From NCBI GenBank assembly GCA_905216195.1, contig CAJMSX010000001.1:1-64000 (forward strand): a stretch of 64,000 bases of DNA, in the 5' to 3' direction. The notes under the pieces are model-generated. The model saw nothing but the letters and a program-made list of their open reading frames with translations. It searched no databases and had not been told where the DNA came from. Each line of letters opens with the position of its first letter. Position 1 is the stretch's first letter. The position numbers and the translations under genes were made by a program. The DNA comes from an uncultured bacterium (GTDB lineage Bacteria; Bacteroidota; Bacteroidia; Bacteroidales; Marinifilaceae). Shown in pieces: positions 17,502-26,548 of the stretch.

Positions 17502-20500
17502 ATGAATATAACGGAATATGCACTGAAAAATAAAGCTTTGGTTTATTTCTTTGTTTTTGTTCTGGTGGTAGGCGGAATTTACGCTTTTAAGACCATGAGC
17601 AAACTGGAAGATCCGGCTATAACGGTAAAACAAGCGATGGTGATCACCGCTTATCCGGGAGCGTCGGCTTATCAGGTGGAACTGGAAGTGACGGATGTAT
17701 TGGAAAAATCGATTCGTTCGATGGGGGACCTGGATCATGTGGAATCCCGTTCGATGGATGATGTCTCCGAAATATTGGTGGAATTGGCCAGTACGGTTCC
17801 CCTGGACCAGTTACAACAGAACTGGGATATTCTCCGGAGAAAGGTAACCAATGTTCAGGCACAATTGCCGGAGGGAGCGGAAACTTCGATTGTTCTGGAT
17901 GATTTCGGAGACGTATACGGCATGTTTTATGCCATGACCTCAGATGGTTTCGGTTATCAGGAAATGATGGATTACGCCCAGTTGGTCCGGCGTACCGTAC
18001 TGGATATCGAAGGCGTAAGCAGTGTGGATATATACGGAGAAAAGCAAGCTTGTATCGATATTGATTTTCTGGAGGATAAAATGGCCAATCTGGGCGTACA
18101 TCCCGCTGAAATTATTTTGACCTTGAATAATCAGAATAAAACGGTGTATTCCGGCTATTACAATACCGGAGACAAACGGATGCGGGTAGGAGTAAACGGG
18201 AATTTCAAAAGCATAGACGATATCCGGAATCTGCTGATCCGGGGGCATGAGGAGGATGAGTTGCGGCTCGGGGATATCGCCCGGATTCATAAGGGATATG
18301 TGGAACCCTCCCGGGAAGGGTTGCTATACGATACTTTGCCTGCCATTGCGATTTCGATCGCCATGAAGGAAGGAGGAAACATCATTCAGTTGGGAAAGGT
18401 GGTAGATCAAAAGCTGGAGGAATTGAAGCAGAACATTATACCTGCCGGCATCGATTTCAAGAAAGTATTTTTTCAGCCTACCCGGGTAAAAAATGCCATA
18501 AACGTTTTTATGGTAAATCTGGTAGAATCCGTATTGATCGTCATTTTTGTCGTCATGTTGTCGATGGGATTCCGTAGCGGTTATATCATCGGGGTGGGTT
18601 TGGTGATCGTGGTGCTGGGATCTTTTGTGGTGTTGCATATGATGCACGGTACGCTTCAACGGGTGTCCCTGGCTTCTTTTATCGTAGCGATGGGAATGCT
18701 GGTGGATAATGCGATTGTGGTAGTGGACGGAATTATGGTGGATTTACAAAGGGGTGTCAAAAAACCGGCGGCTTTGATCAATATCACCCAAAAAACCGGA
18801 TGGGCGCTATTGGGTGCCACGACGATCGGAATCCTCACGTTCCTGCCTATCTTTTTGTCGCCCGATACGACCGGCGAATACGTCAGGGATTTGTTTATCG
18901 TATTGGCAGTGTCCCTGTGGCTAAGCTGGATATTGGCTATGGTATACGTACCTATACAGGCGGACCGGGTGTTGAAACCTAAAGGTAAACCGGAGAGTGA
19001 AGAGGAAATCTATAAAAAGAGGATATACCGGATTTATCGGGATATCCTGCAATTTTCCGTCCGCTTCCGCTGGATAGTCGTTCTGGCCCTGGTCGTTTTG
19101 CTATTGATCAGTGTATGGGCGTTTCGGTTTATTCCTCAGGGTTTTTTCCCCGATTTGAGTTACAATCAACTTTATATCGAGTACCAGATGCCCTATGGAA
19201 CGAATCCGGAAACGGTTAAGGCCGACCTGGCTTCTATGGAACGCTACCTGATCAGCCGTCCCGAAATTACGGCGGTCACCACCAGCCTGGGCGGTACGCC
19301 CTCCCGTTACAACCTGGTGCGGACGGTGGCTCAACCTGCTTTGAGCTACGGAGAACTGATCGTGGATTTTACCTCTCCGGCCGAATTGAAGGATCATTTA
19401 CCGGCCTTGCAGCAATATCTCTCCGAACATTATCCCCAGGCTTACGTGCGGATGAAGCAGTATAATCTGATGTATATGAATTTTCCCATTCAGTTTATGA
19501 TCAGCGGACCGGATCCGGCCGTTTTGAAAGAACTTTGTGCGAAAGTAGAGAGAATTATGCGGGAAGATTCGACGGCTATTCTGGTTACCAACAACTGGGG
19601 ACCTCATACTCCGGTTTTAAACGTCGAATATCACCAGCAGATCGCCCGCATCGCCAATCTTTCCCGTCAGGATGTCAGTCTGGCTTTGCTGGCGGCAACG
19701 GAAGGTTTGCCCGTAGGTTCCTATTACGAAGGAGAACATGCTTTGCCGTTGTATATAAAAAGCGTAGGGGAGGACGGGAAACAACCGGAACAGATAGCCA
19801 ACGTTCCCGTCTGGAGTATGGTACCCTCGACTAACGGTTTGGGCGTGGAAACGGTAAAAGAGTTGATGACCGGCATGATATCGGAAGACGACATTTTAAG
19901 GGAAGTCGTGGGCTCTAAACCGCTGAACCAAACTTCCAGCGGGGTACGCATGGGCTGGGAGGTGCCGCTGGTGAGGCGGTATAACGGCCAGCGTTCCATC
20001 TCCGCTCAGTGCAATAATGCGCCCGGTTATACGACTACAGCCGTACGCAACAGCCTGTTGCCGAAAATCGATACGATTCGGATCCCTCCGGGCTATACCA
20101 CCGAATGGCAGGGAGAATACCTGGCCAGTACGCAATCGAAACAATACCTGTTTAAAAACGTGCCTTTAGCGATCGTACTCGTCATCGCTATTCTGATCGC
20201 TTTGTTCCGCAATTTCCGGAAACCGGTCATGATCCTGTTATGCCTGCCTTTGGCGATAACGGGGGTCGTCGCCGGTATGCTGCTGGCCGATAAGGCGTTC
20301 GGGTTTGTGGCCATCGTGGGAGCACTGGGATTGGTGGGTATGATGATCAAAAACGGAGTGGTACTGGTAGATGAGGTGGGGGTGCAAATCGCAGGAGGAA
20401 AAGAGCCTTTCGGGGCTTTGCTGGATGCCTCTTCTTCCCGCCTTCGTCCGGTTTTGCTGGCTGCTATGACCACGATTCTGGGGATGATTCCCTTGGTGAA

Positions 20501-20666
20501 CGACGATATGTTCGGGGCTCTGGCTGTCACCATTATGGGAGGGTTGTTTATCGGAACGGTTATTACCCTGGTCATCCTGCCGGTACTTTATGCTATTTTT
20601 TACCGGATCCGGAAACCGGGAGAGAAAGAAAAAGAAAAACAGATCATTCATATACAGGTGAAATAA
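17502..20666 (+). CDS. RND-family efflux pump, HAE-type permease (copy 2)
   Basis: The 1054-residue pump is closely similar to the one at 10790 along its whole length. Shared blocks include VELEVTDVLEKSIRSMG, DKMANLGVHP and TLNNQNKTVY. The TM4 relay again reads VDNAIVV (D402, N403) and the TM10 lysine is K950. Differences are scattered, as expected for an old duplication rather than a recent one. It lies 67 bases after its adaptor and 48 before its TolC. A hairpin lies in that last gap. Confidence 0.92.
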   Translation: MNITEYALKNKALVYFFVFVLVVGGIYAFKTMSKLEDPAITVKQAMVITAYPGASAYQVELEVTDVLEKSIRSMGDLDHVESRSMDDVSEILVELASTVPLDQLQQNWDILRRKVTNVQAQLPEGAETSIVLDDFGDVYGMFYAMTSDGFGYQEMMDYAQLVRRTVLDIEGVSSVDIYGEKQACIDIDFLEDKMANLGVHPAEIILTLNNQNKTVYSGYYNTGDKRMRVGVNGNFKSIDDIRNLLIRGHEEDELRLGDIARIHKGYVEPSREGLLYDTLPAIAISIAMKEGGNIIQLGKVVDQKLEELKQNIIPAGIDFKKVFFQPTRVKNAINVFMVNLVESVLIVIFVVMLSMGFRSGYIIGVGLVIVVLGSFVVLHMMHGTLQRVSLASFIVAMGMLVDNAIVVVDGIMVDLQRGVKKPAALINITQKTGWALLGATTIGILTFLPIFLSPDTTGEYVRDLFIVLAVSLWLSWILAMVYVPIQADRVLKPKGKPESEEEIYKKRIYRIYRDILQFSVRFRWIVVLALVVLLLISVWAFRFIPQGFFPDLSYNQLYIEYQMPYGTNPETVKADLASMERYLISRPEITAVTTSLGGTPSRYNLVRTVAQPALSYGELIVDFTSPAELKDHLPALQQYLSEHYPQAYVRMKQYNLMYMNFPIQFMISGPDPAVLKELCAKVERIMREDSTAILVTNNWGPHTPVLNVEYHQQIARIANLSRQDVSLALLAATEGLPVGSYYEGEHALPLYIKSVGEDGKQPEQIANVPVWSMVPSTNGLGVETVKELMTGMISEDDILREVVGSKPLNQTSSGVRMGWEVPLVRRYNGQRSISAQCNNAPGYTTTAVRNSLLPKIDTIRIPPGYTTEWQGEYLASTQSKQYLFKNVPLAIVLVIAILIALFRNFRKPVMILLCLPLAITGVVAGMLLADKAFGFVAIVGALGLVGMMIKNGVVLVDEVGVQIAGGKEPFGALLDASSSRLRPVLLAAMTTILGMIPLVNDDMFGALAVTIMGGLFIGTVITLVILPVLYAIFYRIRKPGEKEKEKQIIHIQVK

Positions 20667-20670
20667 AATA

Positions 20671-20694
20671 GGCCGTCCTCCTGGAGAGGAGGCC
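20671..20694 (+). repeat. Hairpin between RND copy 2 and its TolC
   Basis: CCTCCT (20677-20682) pairs with AGGAGG (20687-20692) around a GGAG loop, with GGCC on the outside. No T-run follows, so it is more likely an mRNA-stability or processing hairpin than a terminator. Confidence 0.35.
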
Positions 20695-20714
20695 CATAAA
20701 TCAAACACAAAACG

Positions 20715-22133
20715 ATGAAATATATACTGATAGGATTATGCTTATGGTTTTTTCAACCTGTTCTGTCTGCTCAGGTTCTTTTGAATCAGCAGCAGTGCCG
20801 CGAAATGGCCCTGGAAAACAGTAAACAGATGGGGATCGCCCGCACCGGAAGGGACAAGGCTCTGTATATGAGAAAAGCTTACCGGGCCGACTTTTTTCCC
20901 CGCTTATCCGTTTCGGGACTTGGCTTTTACAATCAGGAAAAATATTCCTACAAACTCAAAGGCGGTTATCTTCCTACGTATGTACCCGATGCGGAAGGAC
21001 ATTTACAACCCAATGTCGTCGTAAATCCTTCTACCGGCAAGCCGGTGATCGGTCCGGACGGGACTCCGCTGTTCCAGGAATATGCTTTTTTACCCGATAT
21101 CGGTATCCGTTTGGGTATGCGCGGGGTGTATCTGGCAGGAATCCAATTGGAACAGCCTCTGTACATGGGAGGGAAAATAAGGGAAGCTCATGAAATGGCA
21201 AAGATCGGAGAAGAGGTAGCTACCGTTACTATCCGGCTGAACCGGTCTGAAGTGCTGCTGGAAACCGATAAAGCCTACTGGCAGTTGGTAAGGGTGCAGG
21301 AGCAGGTAAATGCCGCCCGGGCTTATTTGAAAGTCGTAGGCGAGTTGTTGCAAAACCTGAAAAATGCCGAACAGGTGGGGATGGCTATCCGGAACGATGT
21401 GCTTAAAGTGCAGGTCCGCTATAATGAGGCCGTGCTTTTGTTACAAAAGGCAGAAAACGGACAGGTGCTTTCCCGTATGGATTTGTGTCGCCTGGTGGGG
21501 CTGAGTTTGAATACGGACATCCGAACCCGGGACACCCTGCCCGAAACGGCTATGCCGGGTATCTGGGATTTACCGGGAAGTGTAGAAGGACGTCCCGATT
21601 ATACCCTCTTGAAATACGAAACGGATGTGAAAAACCGGCAAATTCGTCTGACGCATGCGGATTATCTCCCCCAGGTGGGTATATCGGTAGGATACGGTTA
21701 CGGCGGAGGAATAGAATTGAACGGGGAAAGGGATGCTAACGCTTCTTTCAATGCTATGGCTTCTGTAAAAATTCCTTTGTTTTATTGGGGAGAAGGACGA
21801 AATAAAATCAAAGCGGCACAGGCGGACGAAGAAATCAGTCGCCTGAATCTGGAAAAATCGGTGCAACTGATGGAACTGGAAATTACGGCGGCACGTTTTA
21901 ATATCACCGATGCTTTGACCCGTATCGAGATGAGCCGTAACGCTTTAAAGGAAGCTGCCGAAAATCTTCGCATCAGCCGGGATCAGTACGAAGTGGGCCT
22001 GGAAACTCTGACCAATTTACTGGAAGCTCAGGCCCAATGGCAACAAGCCCGCAGCCAGTGGGTGGATGCCAAAGCAGAATTACAATTGAGCGAAACCCGG
22101 TATTTGAAAGCTATCGGCCGCCTGGGCGACTGA
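20715..22133 (+). CDS. TolC-family outer-membrane efflux protein (RND copy 2)
   Basis: The 472-residue paralogue of the TolC at 13927 has a signal peptide (LIGLCLWFFQPVLSAQ) and then VLLNQQQCREMALENSKQM. The C-terminal features are shared: YEVGLETLTNLLEAQAQWQ and ETRYLKAIGRLGD. It completes the second RND tripartite set. Unlike the first copy it is separated from the pump by 48 bases instead of overlapping. The Tricorn-like protease gene converges on it. Confidence 0.92.
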   Translation: MKYILIGLCLWFFQPVLSAQVLLNQQQCREMALENSKQMGIARTGRDKALYMRKAYRADFFPRLSVSGLGFYNQEKYSYKLKGGYLPTYVPDAEGHLQPNVVVNPSTGKPVIGPDGTPLFQEYAFLPDIGIRLGMRGVYLAGIQLEQPLYMGGKIREAHEMAKIGEEVATVTIRLNRSEVLLETDKAYWQLVRVQEQVNAARAYLKVVGELLQNLKNAEQVGMAIRNDVLKVQVRYNEAVLLLQKAENGQVLSRMDLCRLVGLSLNTDIRTRDTLPETAMPGIWDLPGSVEGRPDYTLLKYETDVKNRQIRLTHADYLPQVGISVGYGYGGGIELNGERDANASFNAMASVKIPLFYWGEGRNKIKAAQADEEISRLNLEKSVQLMELEITAARFNITDALTRIEMSRNALKEAAENLRISRDQYEVGLETLTNLLEAQAQWQQARSQWVDAKAELQLSETRYLKAIGRLGD

Positions 22134-22205
22134 GAGGGAGGAGGGAAGGAAATCGGAATAAGACATTTTTGGTTATAGGTTTTTGAGTGACTTTTTGAAT
22201 TAAAG

Positions 22206-22238
22206 AAGCCCCGGCCGGAAAATTCCGTGCCGGGGCTT
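22206..22238 (-). terminator. Terminator of the Tricorn-like protease gene
   Basis: A perfect 10-bp stem has arms AAGCCCCGGC (22206-22215) and GCCGGGGCTT (22229-22238). The minus-strand side runs into CTTTAATTC. It lies 19 bases past the protease stop and may also stop the convergent TolC transcript. Confidence 0.75.
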
Positions 22239-22256
22239 GTCGATGACAATCTATCT

Positions 22257-25200
22257 TTATTTTTTGCCCGATTTATCGGGAAATGCGGGAATAGCCGGAA
22301 TTTTCGGCGTATGGGTTTTCAATTGTTCACGAATGATTTCGATCGCTTTGTTCAATTGTTCGTCTTCTCCCATAAATTCTTTGTAGGGATCGTTGTCCAG
22401 TTGGATGTCAGGTACGACACCGGTCCCTTCGATGATGAAGCCGCTGCCGTCCACTGCATAGGGAGCATAGGAAGGAGTCACGATAGCCCCGCCGTCCACC
22501 ACGGGCACTGTCCCGCTGTAGCCGACTACTCCGCCCCAGGTGCGGTGACCGATGACGGTTCCCAGTTTATTGTATTGGAAACGGTAAGGGAAAAGGTCCC
22601 CGTCGGAAGCCGAGTACTGATTGACCAGCAATACCTTCGGCCCTACAAAAGTCCCTTCCGGATTTACCGAACCTTCGGTCTGATTGGTATGCATGGTGTA
22701 ATACGTCGGTACACGCAGCAGGCGTTCGGTAATCATGGGGGAAACATTGCCGCCTCCGTTGCCCCTGTCGTCGATAATCAGGGCTTTTTTGTTCAGTTGC
22801 GGATAGTAGTGTTTAACGAATTCATTCAGGCCCGCCACACCCATATCGGGGATATGGATATAACCTACTTCTCCGTTGGTAGCTTCGTTTACTTTGCGGA
22901 TGTTATTTTCCACCCAGTTGTAGTAATACAACTGTGCTTCGCTGGCTAAAGGAGTCACCAGCACTTTGCGGGCTCCCTGCATACTGGGTTTGGTGTTTAC
23001 TTCCATTTCCACGATTTTGCCGGCCTGGTCGATCAATTGGGTATATAGGTTATCCGTTTCTTTCAGGGAATTCCCGTTGATGGAGAGAATATAATCCCCT
23101 TCTTTCACGTCTACTCCGGGCATGGTCAGCGGAGAACGGGTGTCTTTGCTCCAGTTCGCCCCTTCGATGATGCGGTCTACTTTGAAATAACCCGATCCGT
23201 CTTTGGTAAACCGGGCCCCCAGTAATCCCATCGGTATACGCTGGGGTTGGGGATGTTCGCCGTTTTCCGAATACGCATGTCCTACGCTCAATTCCGCAAT
23301 CATTTCGCCGATGATGTAACTGAGATCGGTACGGTGATTTACGTGGGGAACGAGCACTTTGTATTTTTCATATACGCCTTTCCAGTCGACTCCGTGCATA
23401 TTCTTGGCGTAGAAGAAATCCCTCATTTGCCGCCAGCTTTCGTTGTAAATTTGCATCCATTCCTTATGATAATCGATGTTTTTCTTCAGTCCGTTTAGAG
23501 AAATCGGTTGGTTGAGGTTGACCGGAGCGGTCGGGATATTGATCACCTCAAATTTACCGCCTTTACGGGCGAGGGCTTTTTTATATCCGCTGCCGAAAGT
23601 GACGCTGACGCCCAAAGCCGTTTCTTTTTGTTTGTCCAGGTTAAACATATTCGTTTGTCCGCCCCGGTTGTAATAAATATTTTTACCGATCATATAGATG
23701 CCATAGTAATTCCCTGCTTTCACCGGTAATTCGATAATGCGGTTGGCGATATTGCTGAAATCGTACACGATTTCTTCCCGGCTGGCTTTCTCTTTGCCGT
23801 TTCCGGTATTTTCTTCCGCCGGAGCTTCCGGTTTTACCATATCGTTTTCCGGAGCCAGGGGTATAGCTGCGCCTTTCGCTAACGGAAGAACATACACTTT
23901 TACCATATTGTTGTATACATGGTTCCACTCGGTGCTGCTGTAGGTCGGATTGAAGGTACGGGCCGAAGCGAATACGAGGTATTTCCCGTCGCTACTGAAA
24001 TTCGGGGAACCGGAATTATACCAGCCGTCGGTAATCTGATGTTTTTCCCCGCTAACCAGATTGTAAACCAGAATGTTGTTCATGGTTTTTTCGGGACGTA
24101 CATAGGTGATATACTTACTGTCCGGCGACCAGTTGTAGGAACGTATGGTACTCCTGCCGGAATTTTCGATCACTTTCGTTTTTCCGCTGGCGACATCCGT
24201 CAGGTTCAGGTTGTTGTTTTTGTCGTTCCAGGCTATTTTTTTGGAATCGGGCGACCATTGCAGGTCGAAAATATAAGTTTTCAGGTTGCGGGTCAGCTGC
24301 CGTTCTTTACCGGTAACCATATCGCGGAGCCAGATATGAAATTCCCCGGATTTATCGGAAATATAGGCGATTTGTTTTCCGTCCGGTGACCAAACGGCAT
24401 TGAAATCCTTGGCGCCGGAAGAATTCGTCAGGTTGTAGGTTACGCCGGCTTTGGCGGGAACCGTAAAGATGTCCCCCCGAGCCGTCACCACAATTCTTTC
24501 TCCCGTCGGAGCCAGATCGATGGAGGAAACCTGATTGCTCACGTCTTTCAAGGCCGGGCGGGCATATACCTGATCATTGTCGATTTCGATGTTGATTTTG
24601 CGGGCCTGTTTGGTCCCGGTATCGAACAGATAAATATAGCCTCCCTGCTCATAAACGATCCGGTCGTTGCCGATTGAGGGAAATTTGATGTCGTAATCTT
24701 TGGAGAACGTCAACTGCCGGGTCGTTTTATCGTCTGTCCGGTAGACGTATAAATTCATGATATTGTCCCGATCCGAGAGAAAATAAATTTCTTTTCCGTT
24801 TCCGGCCCACATGGGAATGATGTCTTGCCGGATGTGGTCCGTAATTTTTTCCGATTTTTTGGTTTTGAAGTCGAAAATACGGATGTCGTCGGCCATACCG
24901 CCCTGGTATCTTTTCCAGGTCCGGAATTCCCGGAAGACGGCGTTATAGGCCAGTTTTCCCCCGTCGGGCGAATAGGAAGCGAAACCTCCGTTTTTCAAGG
25001 GGACTTCTACCGATTTCCCTCCTTCGAAAGGAACGGTGAACAGTTGCCCGGTAAAATCATTGAAAGAATGACGGCGGGAACGGTAAAGTACGTTTTTCCC
25101 ATCCGGCGTCCACCCCATTACAATGTTGTTCGGACCCATCCGATCGCCCAGGTCGTCCCGGCCCAGGGTTGCCGTGTAGGTCAATCGTCTCGGTTCCCCT

Positions 25201-25481
25201 CCTTCGGCAGGAATAACGAATACTTCCGTATTTCCGTCGTACTGACCCGTGAAGGCAATGTATTTCCCGTCCGGCGAAAAGCGGGGGAACATTTCATACC
25301 CGATGTGAGAAGTCAATCTCCGGGCGGTGCCCCCGTCCGTACTTACCGTATACAGGTCTCCGGCATAAGAGAACACCAATTGGTTTCCGTTGACATGGGG
25401 GAAGCGCAATAAGCGGGCCTCTTCCCCATAGGTCCATAATCCCGCCAGCAGCAGGGAAAGGATGAGAATGTACCTTTTCAT
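22257..25481 (-). CDS. Periplasmic Tricorn-like protease (beta-propeller, PDZ, S41 peptidase)
   Basis: The 1074-residue protein starts at the ATG at 25481, because a signal peptide begins there (MKRYILILSLLLAGLWTYGE). Longer in-frame starts lack one. Two WD40/Tricorn beta-propeller regions with repeated FSPDGKY/WSPDGK blades fill residues 20 to about 580. A C1 helical region is followed by a PDZ domain near 760-850 (VDVKEGDYILSINGNSL). The C-terminal S41 peptidase has DDRGNGGGN and the nucleophile region NQYSASDGDLFPY. It would degrade peptides in the periplasm. It is monocistronic. Confidence 0.9.
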   Translation of the reverse strand: MKRYILILSLLLAGLWTYGEEARLLRFPHVNGNQLVFSYAGDLYTVSTDGGTARRLTSHIGYEMFPRFSPDGKYIAFTGQYDGNTEVFVIPAEGGEPRRLTYTATLGRDDLGDRMGPNNIVMGWTPDGKNVLYRSRRHSFNDFTGQLFTVPFEGGKSVEVPLKNGGFASYSPDGGKLAYNAVFREFRTWKRYQGGMADDIRIFDFKTKKSEKITDHIRQDIIPMWAGNGKEIYFLSDRDNIMNLYVYRTDDKTTRQLTFSKDYDIKFPSIGNDRIVYEQGGYIYLFDTGTKQARKINIEIDNDQVYARPALKDVSNQVSSIDLAPTGERIVVTARGDIFTVPAKAGVTYNLTNSSGAKDFNAVWSPDGKQIAYISDKSGEFHIWLRDMVTGKERQLTRNLKTYIFDLQWSPDSKKIAWNDKNNNLNLTDVASGKTKVIENSGRSTIRSYNWSPDSKYITYVRPEKTMNNILVYNLVSGEKHQITDGWYNSGSPNFSSDGKYLVFASARTFNPTYSSTEWNHVYNNMVKVYVLPLAKGAAIPLAPENDMVKPEAPAEENTGNGKEKASREEIVYDFSNIANRIIELPVKAGNYYGIYMIGKNIYYNRGGQTNMFNLDKQKETALGVSVTFGSGYKKALARKGGKFEVINIPTAPVNLNQPISLNGLKKNIDYHKEWMQIYNESWRQMRDFFYAKNMHGVDWKGVYEKYKVLVPHVNHRTDLSYIIGEMIAELSVGHAYSENGEHPQPQRIPMGLLGARFTKDGSGYFKVDRIIEGANWSKDTRSPLTMPGVDVKEGDYILSINGNSLKETDNLYTQLIDQAGKIVEMEVNTKPSMQGARKVLVTPLASEAQLYYYNWVENNIRKVNEATNGEVGYIHIPDMGVAGLNEFVKHYYPQLNKKALIIDDRGNGGGNVSPMITERLLRVPTYYTMHTNQTEGSVNPEGTFVGPKVLLVNQYSASDGDLFPYRFQYNKLGTVIGHRTWGGVVGYSGTVPVVDGGAIVTPSYAPYAVDGSGFIIEGTGVVPDIQLDNDPYKEFMGEDEQLNKAIEIIREQLKTHTPKIPAIPAFPDKSGKK

Positions 25482-25645
25482 ATACTTTATTTTAAGATTA
25501 GAGAATGCACGGCTGTTTGTCGACAACACGTATGCGAACTTAATAAAAATATTGATTTGTTGAATCGCCTGAAAAATCAGAAATCCTATTTTAATAAAAA
25601 TTTATGAAAAAGACGGGAGAGAACTGTTTTCCTTACCTAAAAAAT

Positions 25646-25799
25646 GCACGAACATATAAAGAGTAAGCATGAATTTAGTTACTTGGTGATGAACGTCACG
25701 TTACTCTAAATATGTCGTGCAATTAAGCCGGCTACTCCGAGGGGACTTGGGAGAGACCTTGTTTCACCGGCTTACACTTAGTGATTAACCTCTAATTAC
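25646..25799 (-). ncRNA. Candidate structured RNA: three hairpins in a gene-free stretch
   Basis: Hairpin 1 has arms at 25646-25666 and 25701-25720, a near-perfect 20-bp inverted repeat starting GCACGA. An inner GTGA/TCAC stem lies at 25686-25699. Hairpin 2 pairs AAGCCGG (25725-25731) with CCGGCTT (25767-25773). Hairpin 3 pairs GTGATTA (25781-25787) with TAATTAC (25793-25799). On the minus strand hairpin 1 is followed directly by ATTTTTT, like an intrinsic terminator. A transcript read leftward from about 25810 would therefore end near 25640. No good promoter was found on either strand, and I do not recognise a known family. It could also be a leader or attenuator of the protease gene 160 bases downstream. 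Confidence 0.4.
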
Positions 25800-25823
25800 C
25801 GAGAGATCCCGATTTTTAAAAAG

Positions 25824-25860
25824 TTTGCCGTGCTCCCCTTGGGCAAGGAGCAGCGGCAAA
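25824..25860 (-). terminator. Terminator of the DUF3244-like gene
   Basis: Arms at 25824-25836 (TTTGCCGTGCTCC) and 25847-25860 pair over 13 positions with one bulge. On the minus strand CTTTTT follows. It lies 45 bases past the stop at 25906. Confidence 0.7.
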
Positions 25861-25905
25861 TCATAAACTGATTTTAAAAAAATTAAAATCAATTTTGCTT
25901 GGGAC

Positions 25906-26340
25906 CTATAATATGAACGAAGCGACTTGGGGTGCTTCATCGATAATATAGCAAACAACATCGTACTTTCCGGGAGCCAGTCCGCTGAGATCCAACGTCA
26001 CCTTTCCTCCGCTTACCGCAAATGCCTGCCGGGTCAACACGGCATTTCCCCCTGCATCGATGATCTGGAAAGTAACTTCACCTAAATTGAAAAAGAACGT
26101 ATTGGTAATAACTTGATTCGTATAAGATATTACACCTTTTAATAAAGGAATCTCTATGGATCTCGGTCTGGCAATTTCACCATCTCTTCTTGCTTGGTAA
26201 TCCAGTTCTTCATCCGTAATGCCGGAAGCGCCCGGATTATTCGAACCTCCCTGTCCCGTGGGATTAGCCATCCCGGGAACCGTGAAAAAAGTGCCGATCA
26301 ATACCAGTATCAAAAAAAGTCTTGTCTTCATTCTGTTCAT
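25906..26340 (-). CDS. Small secreted protein, DUF3244-like
   Basis: The 144-residue protein starts at 26340, or three codons in at 26331, where a signal peptide follows (MKTRLFLILVLIGTFFTVPGMA). The mature part begins with a low-complexity NPTGQGGSNNPGASG segment. A small beta domain follows: RSIEIPLLKGVISY, VTFQIIDAGGNAVLTRQAFAV, and LSGLAPGKYDVVCYIIDEAPQVASFIL. This resembles DUF3244 or a Por-secretion-tail-like beta sandwich, but the assignment is by pattern only. It follows the TPR regulator gene and has its own promoter, so the two may be functionally paired. Confidence 0.65.
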   Translation of the reverse strand: MNRMKTRLFLILVLIGTFFTVPGMANPTGQGGSNNPGASGITDEELDYQARRDGEIARPRSIEIPLLKGVISYTNQVITNTFFFNLGEVTFQIIDAGGNAVLTRQAFAVSGGKVTLDLSGLAPGKYDVVCYIIDEAPQVASFIL

Positions 26341-26366
26341 TTGTGGTTTGTGTAAAACTTCACTGG

Positions 26367-26399
26367 CAAATGTAAGGCAAATTCGGGTCTTCTTCCAAA
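26367..26399 (-). promoter_or_regulatory. Promoter of the DUF3244-like gene
   Basis: Minus strand: TTTG (26396-26399), 21 bases, then TACATTTG (26367-26374). This is an exact TAnnTTTG with a -33 TTTG. The leader is about 20 bases. Confidence 0.6.
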
Positions 26400-26485
26400 A
26401 AATGAGCCGGGACACTGGGGTGGACAAATTAAGATTTTGAAAATAGATTAAAATCTGATTCAGAGAATCTTATATTAAAACTGGG

Positions 26486-26509
26486 CAGGGACAAGGATTT
26501 TAGTCCCTG
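26486..26509 (-). terminator. Terminator-like hairpin after the TPR regulator gene
   Basis: CAGGGAC (26486-26492) pairs with GTCCCTG (26503-26509), 40 bases past the stop at 26549. Only a weak T-run (AGTTTTAA) follows on the minus strand. Confidence 0.4.
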
Positions 26510-26548
26510 AAATTTCTTCTCCGAAATGAAACTTTTTTTCGGTTTCGG

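Noticed and set aside
22257..22949. Long plus-strand open frame of 240 codons in the Tricorn-like gene
   Set aside because: It is the antisense shadow of a well-supported protease gene, with no start signal or recognisable domain.
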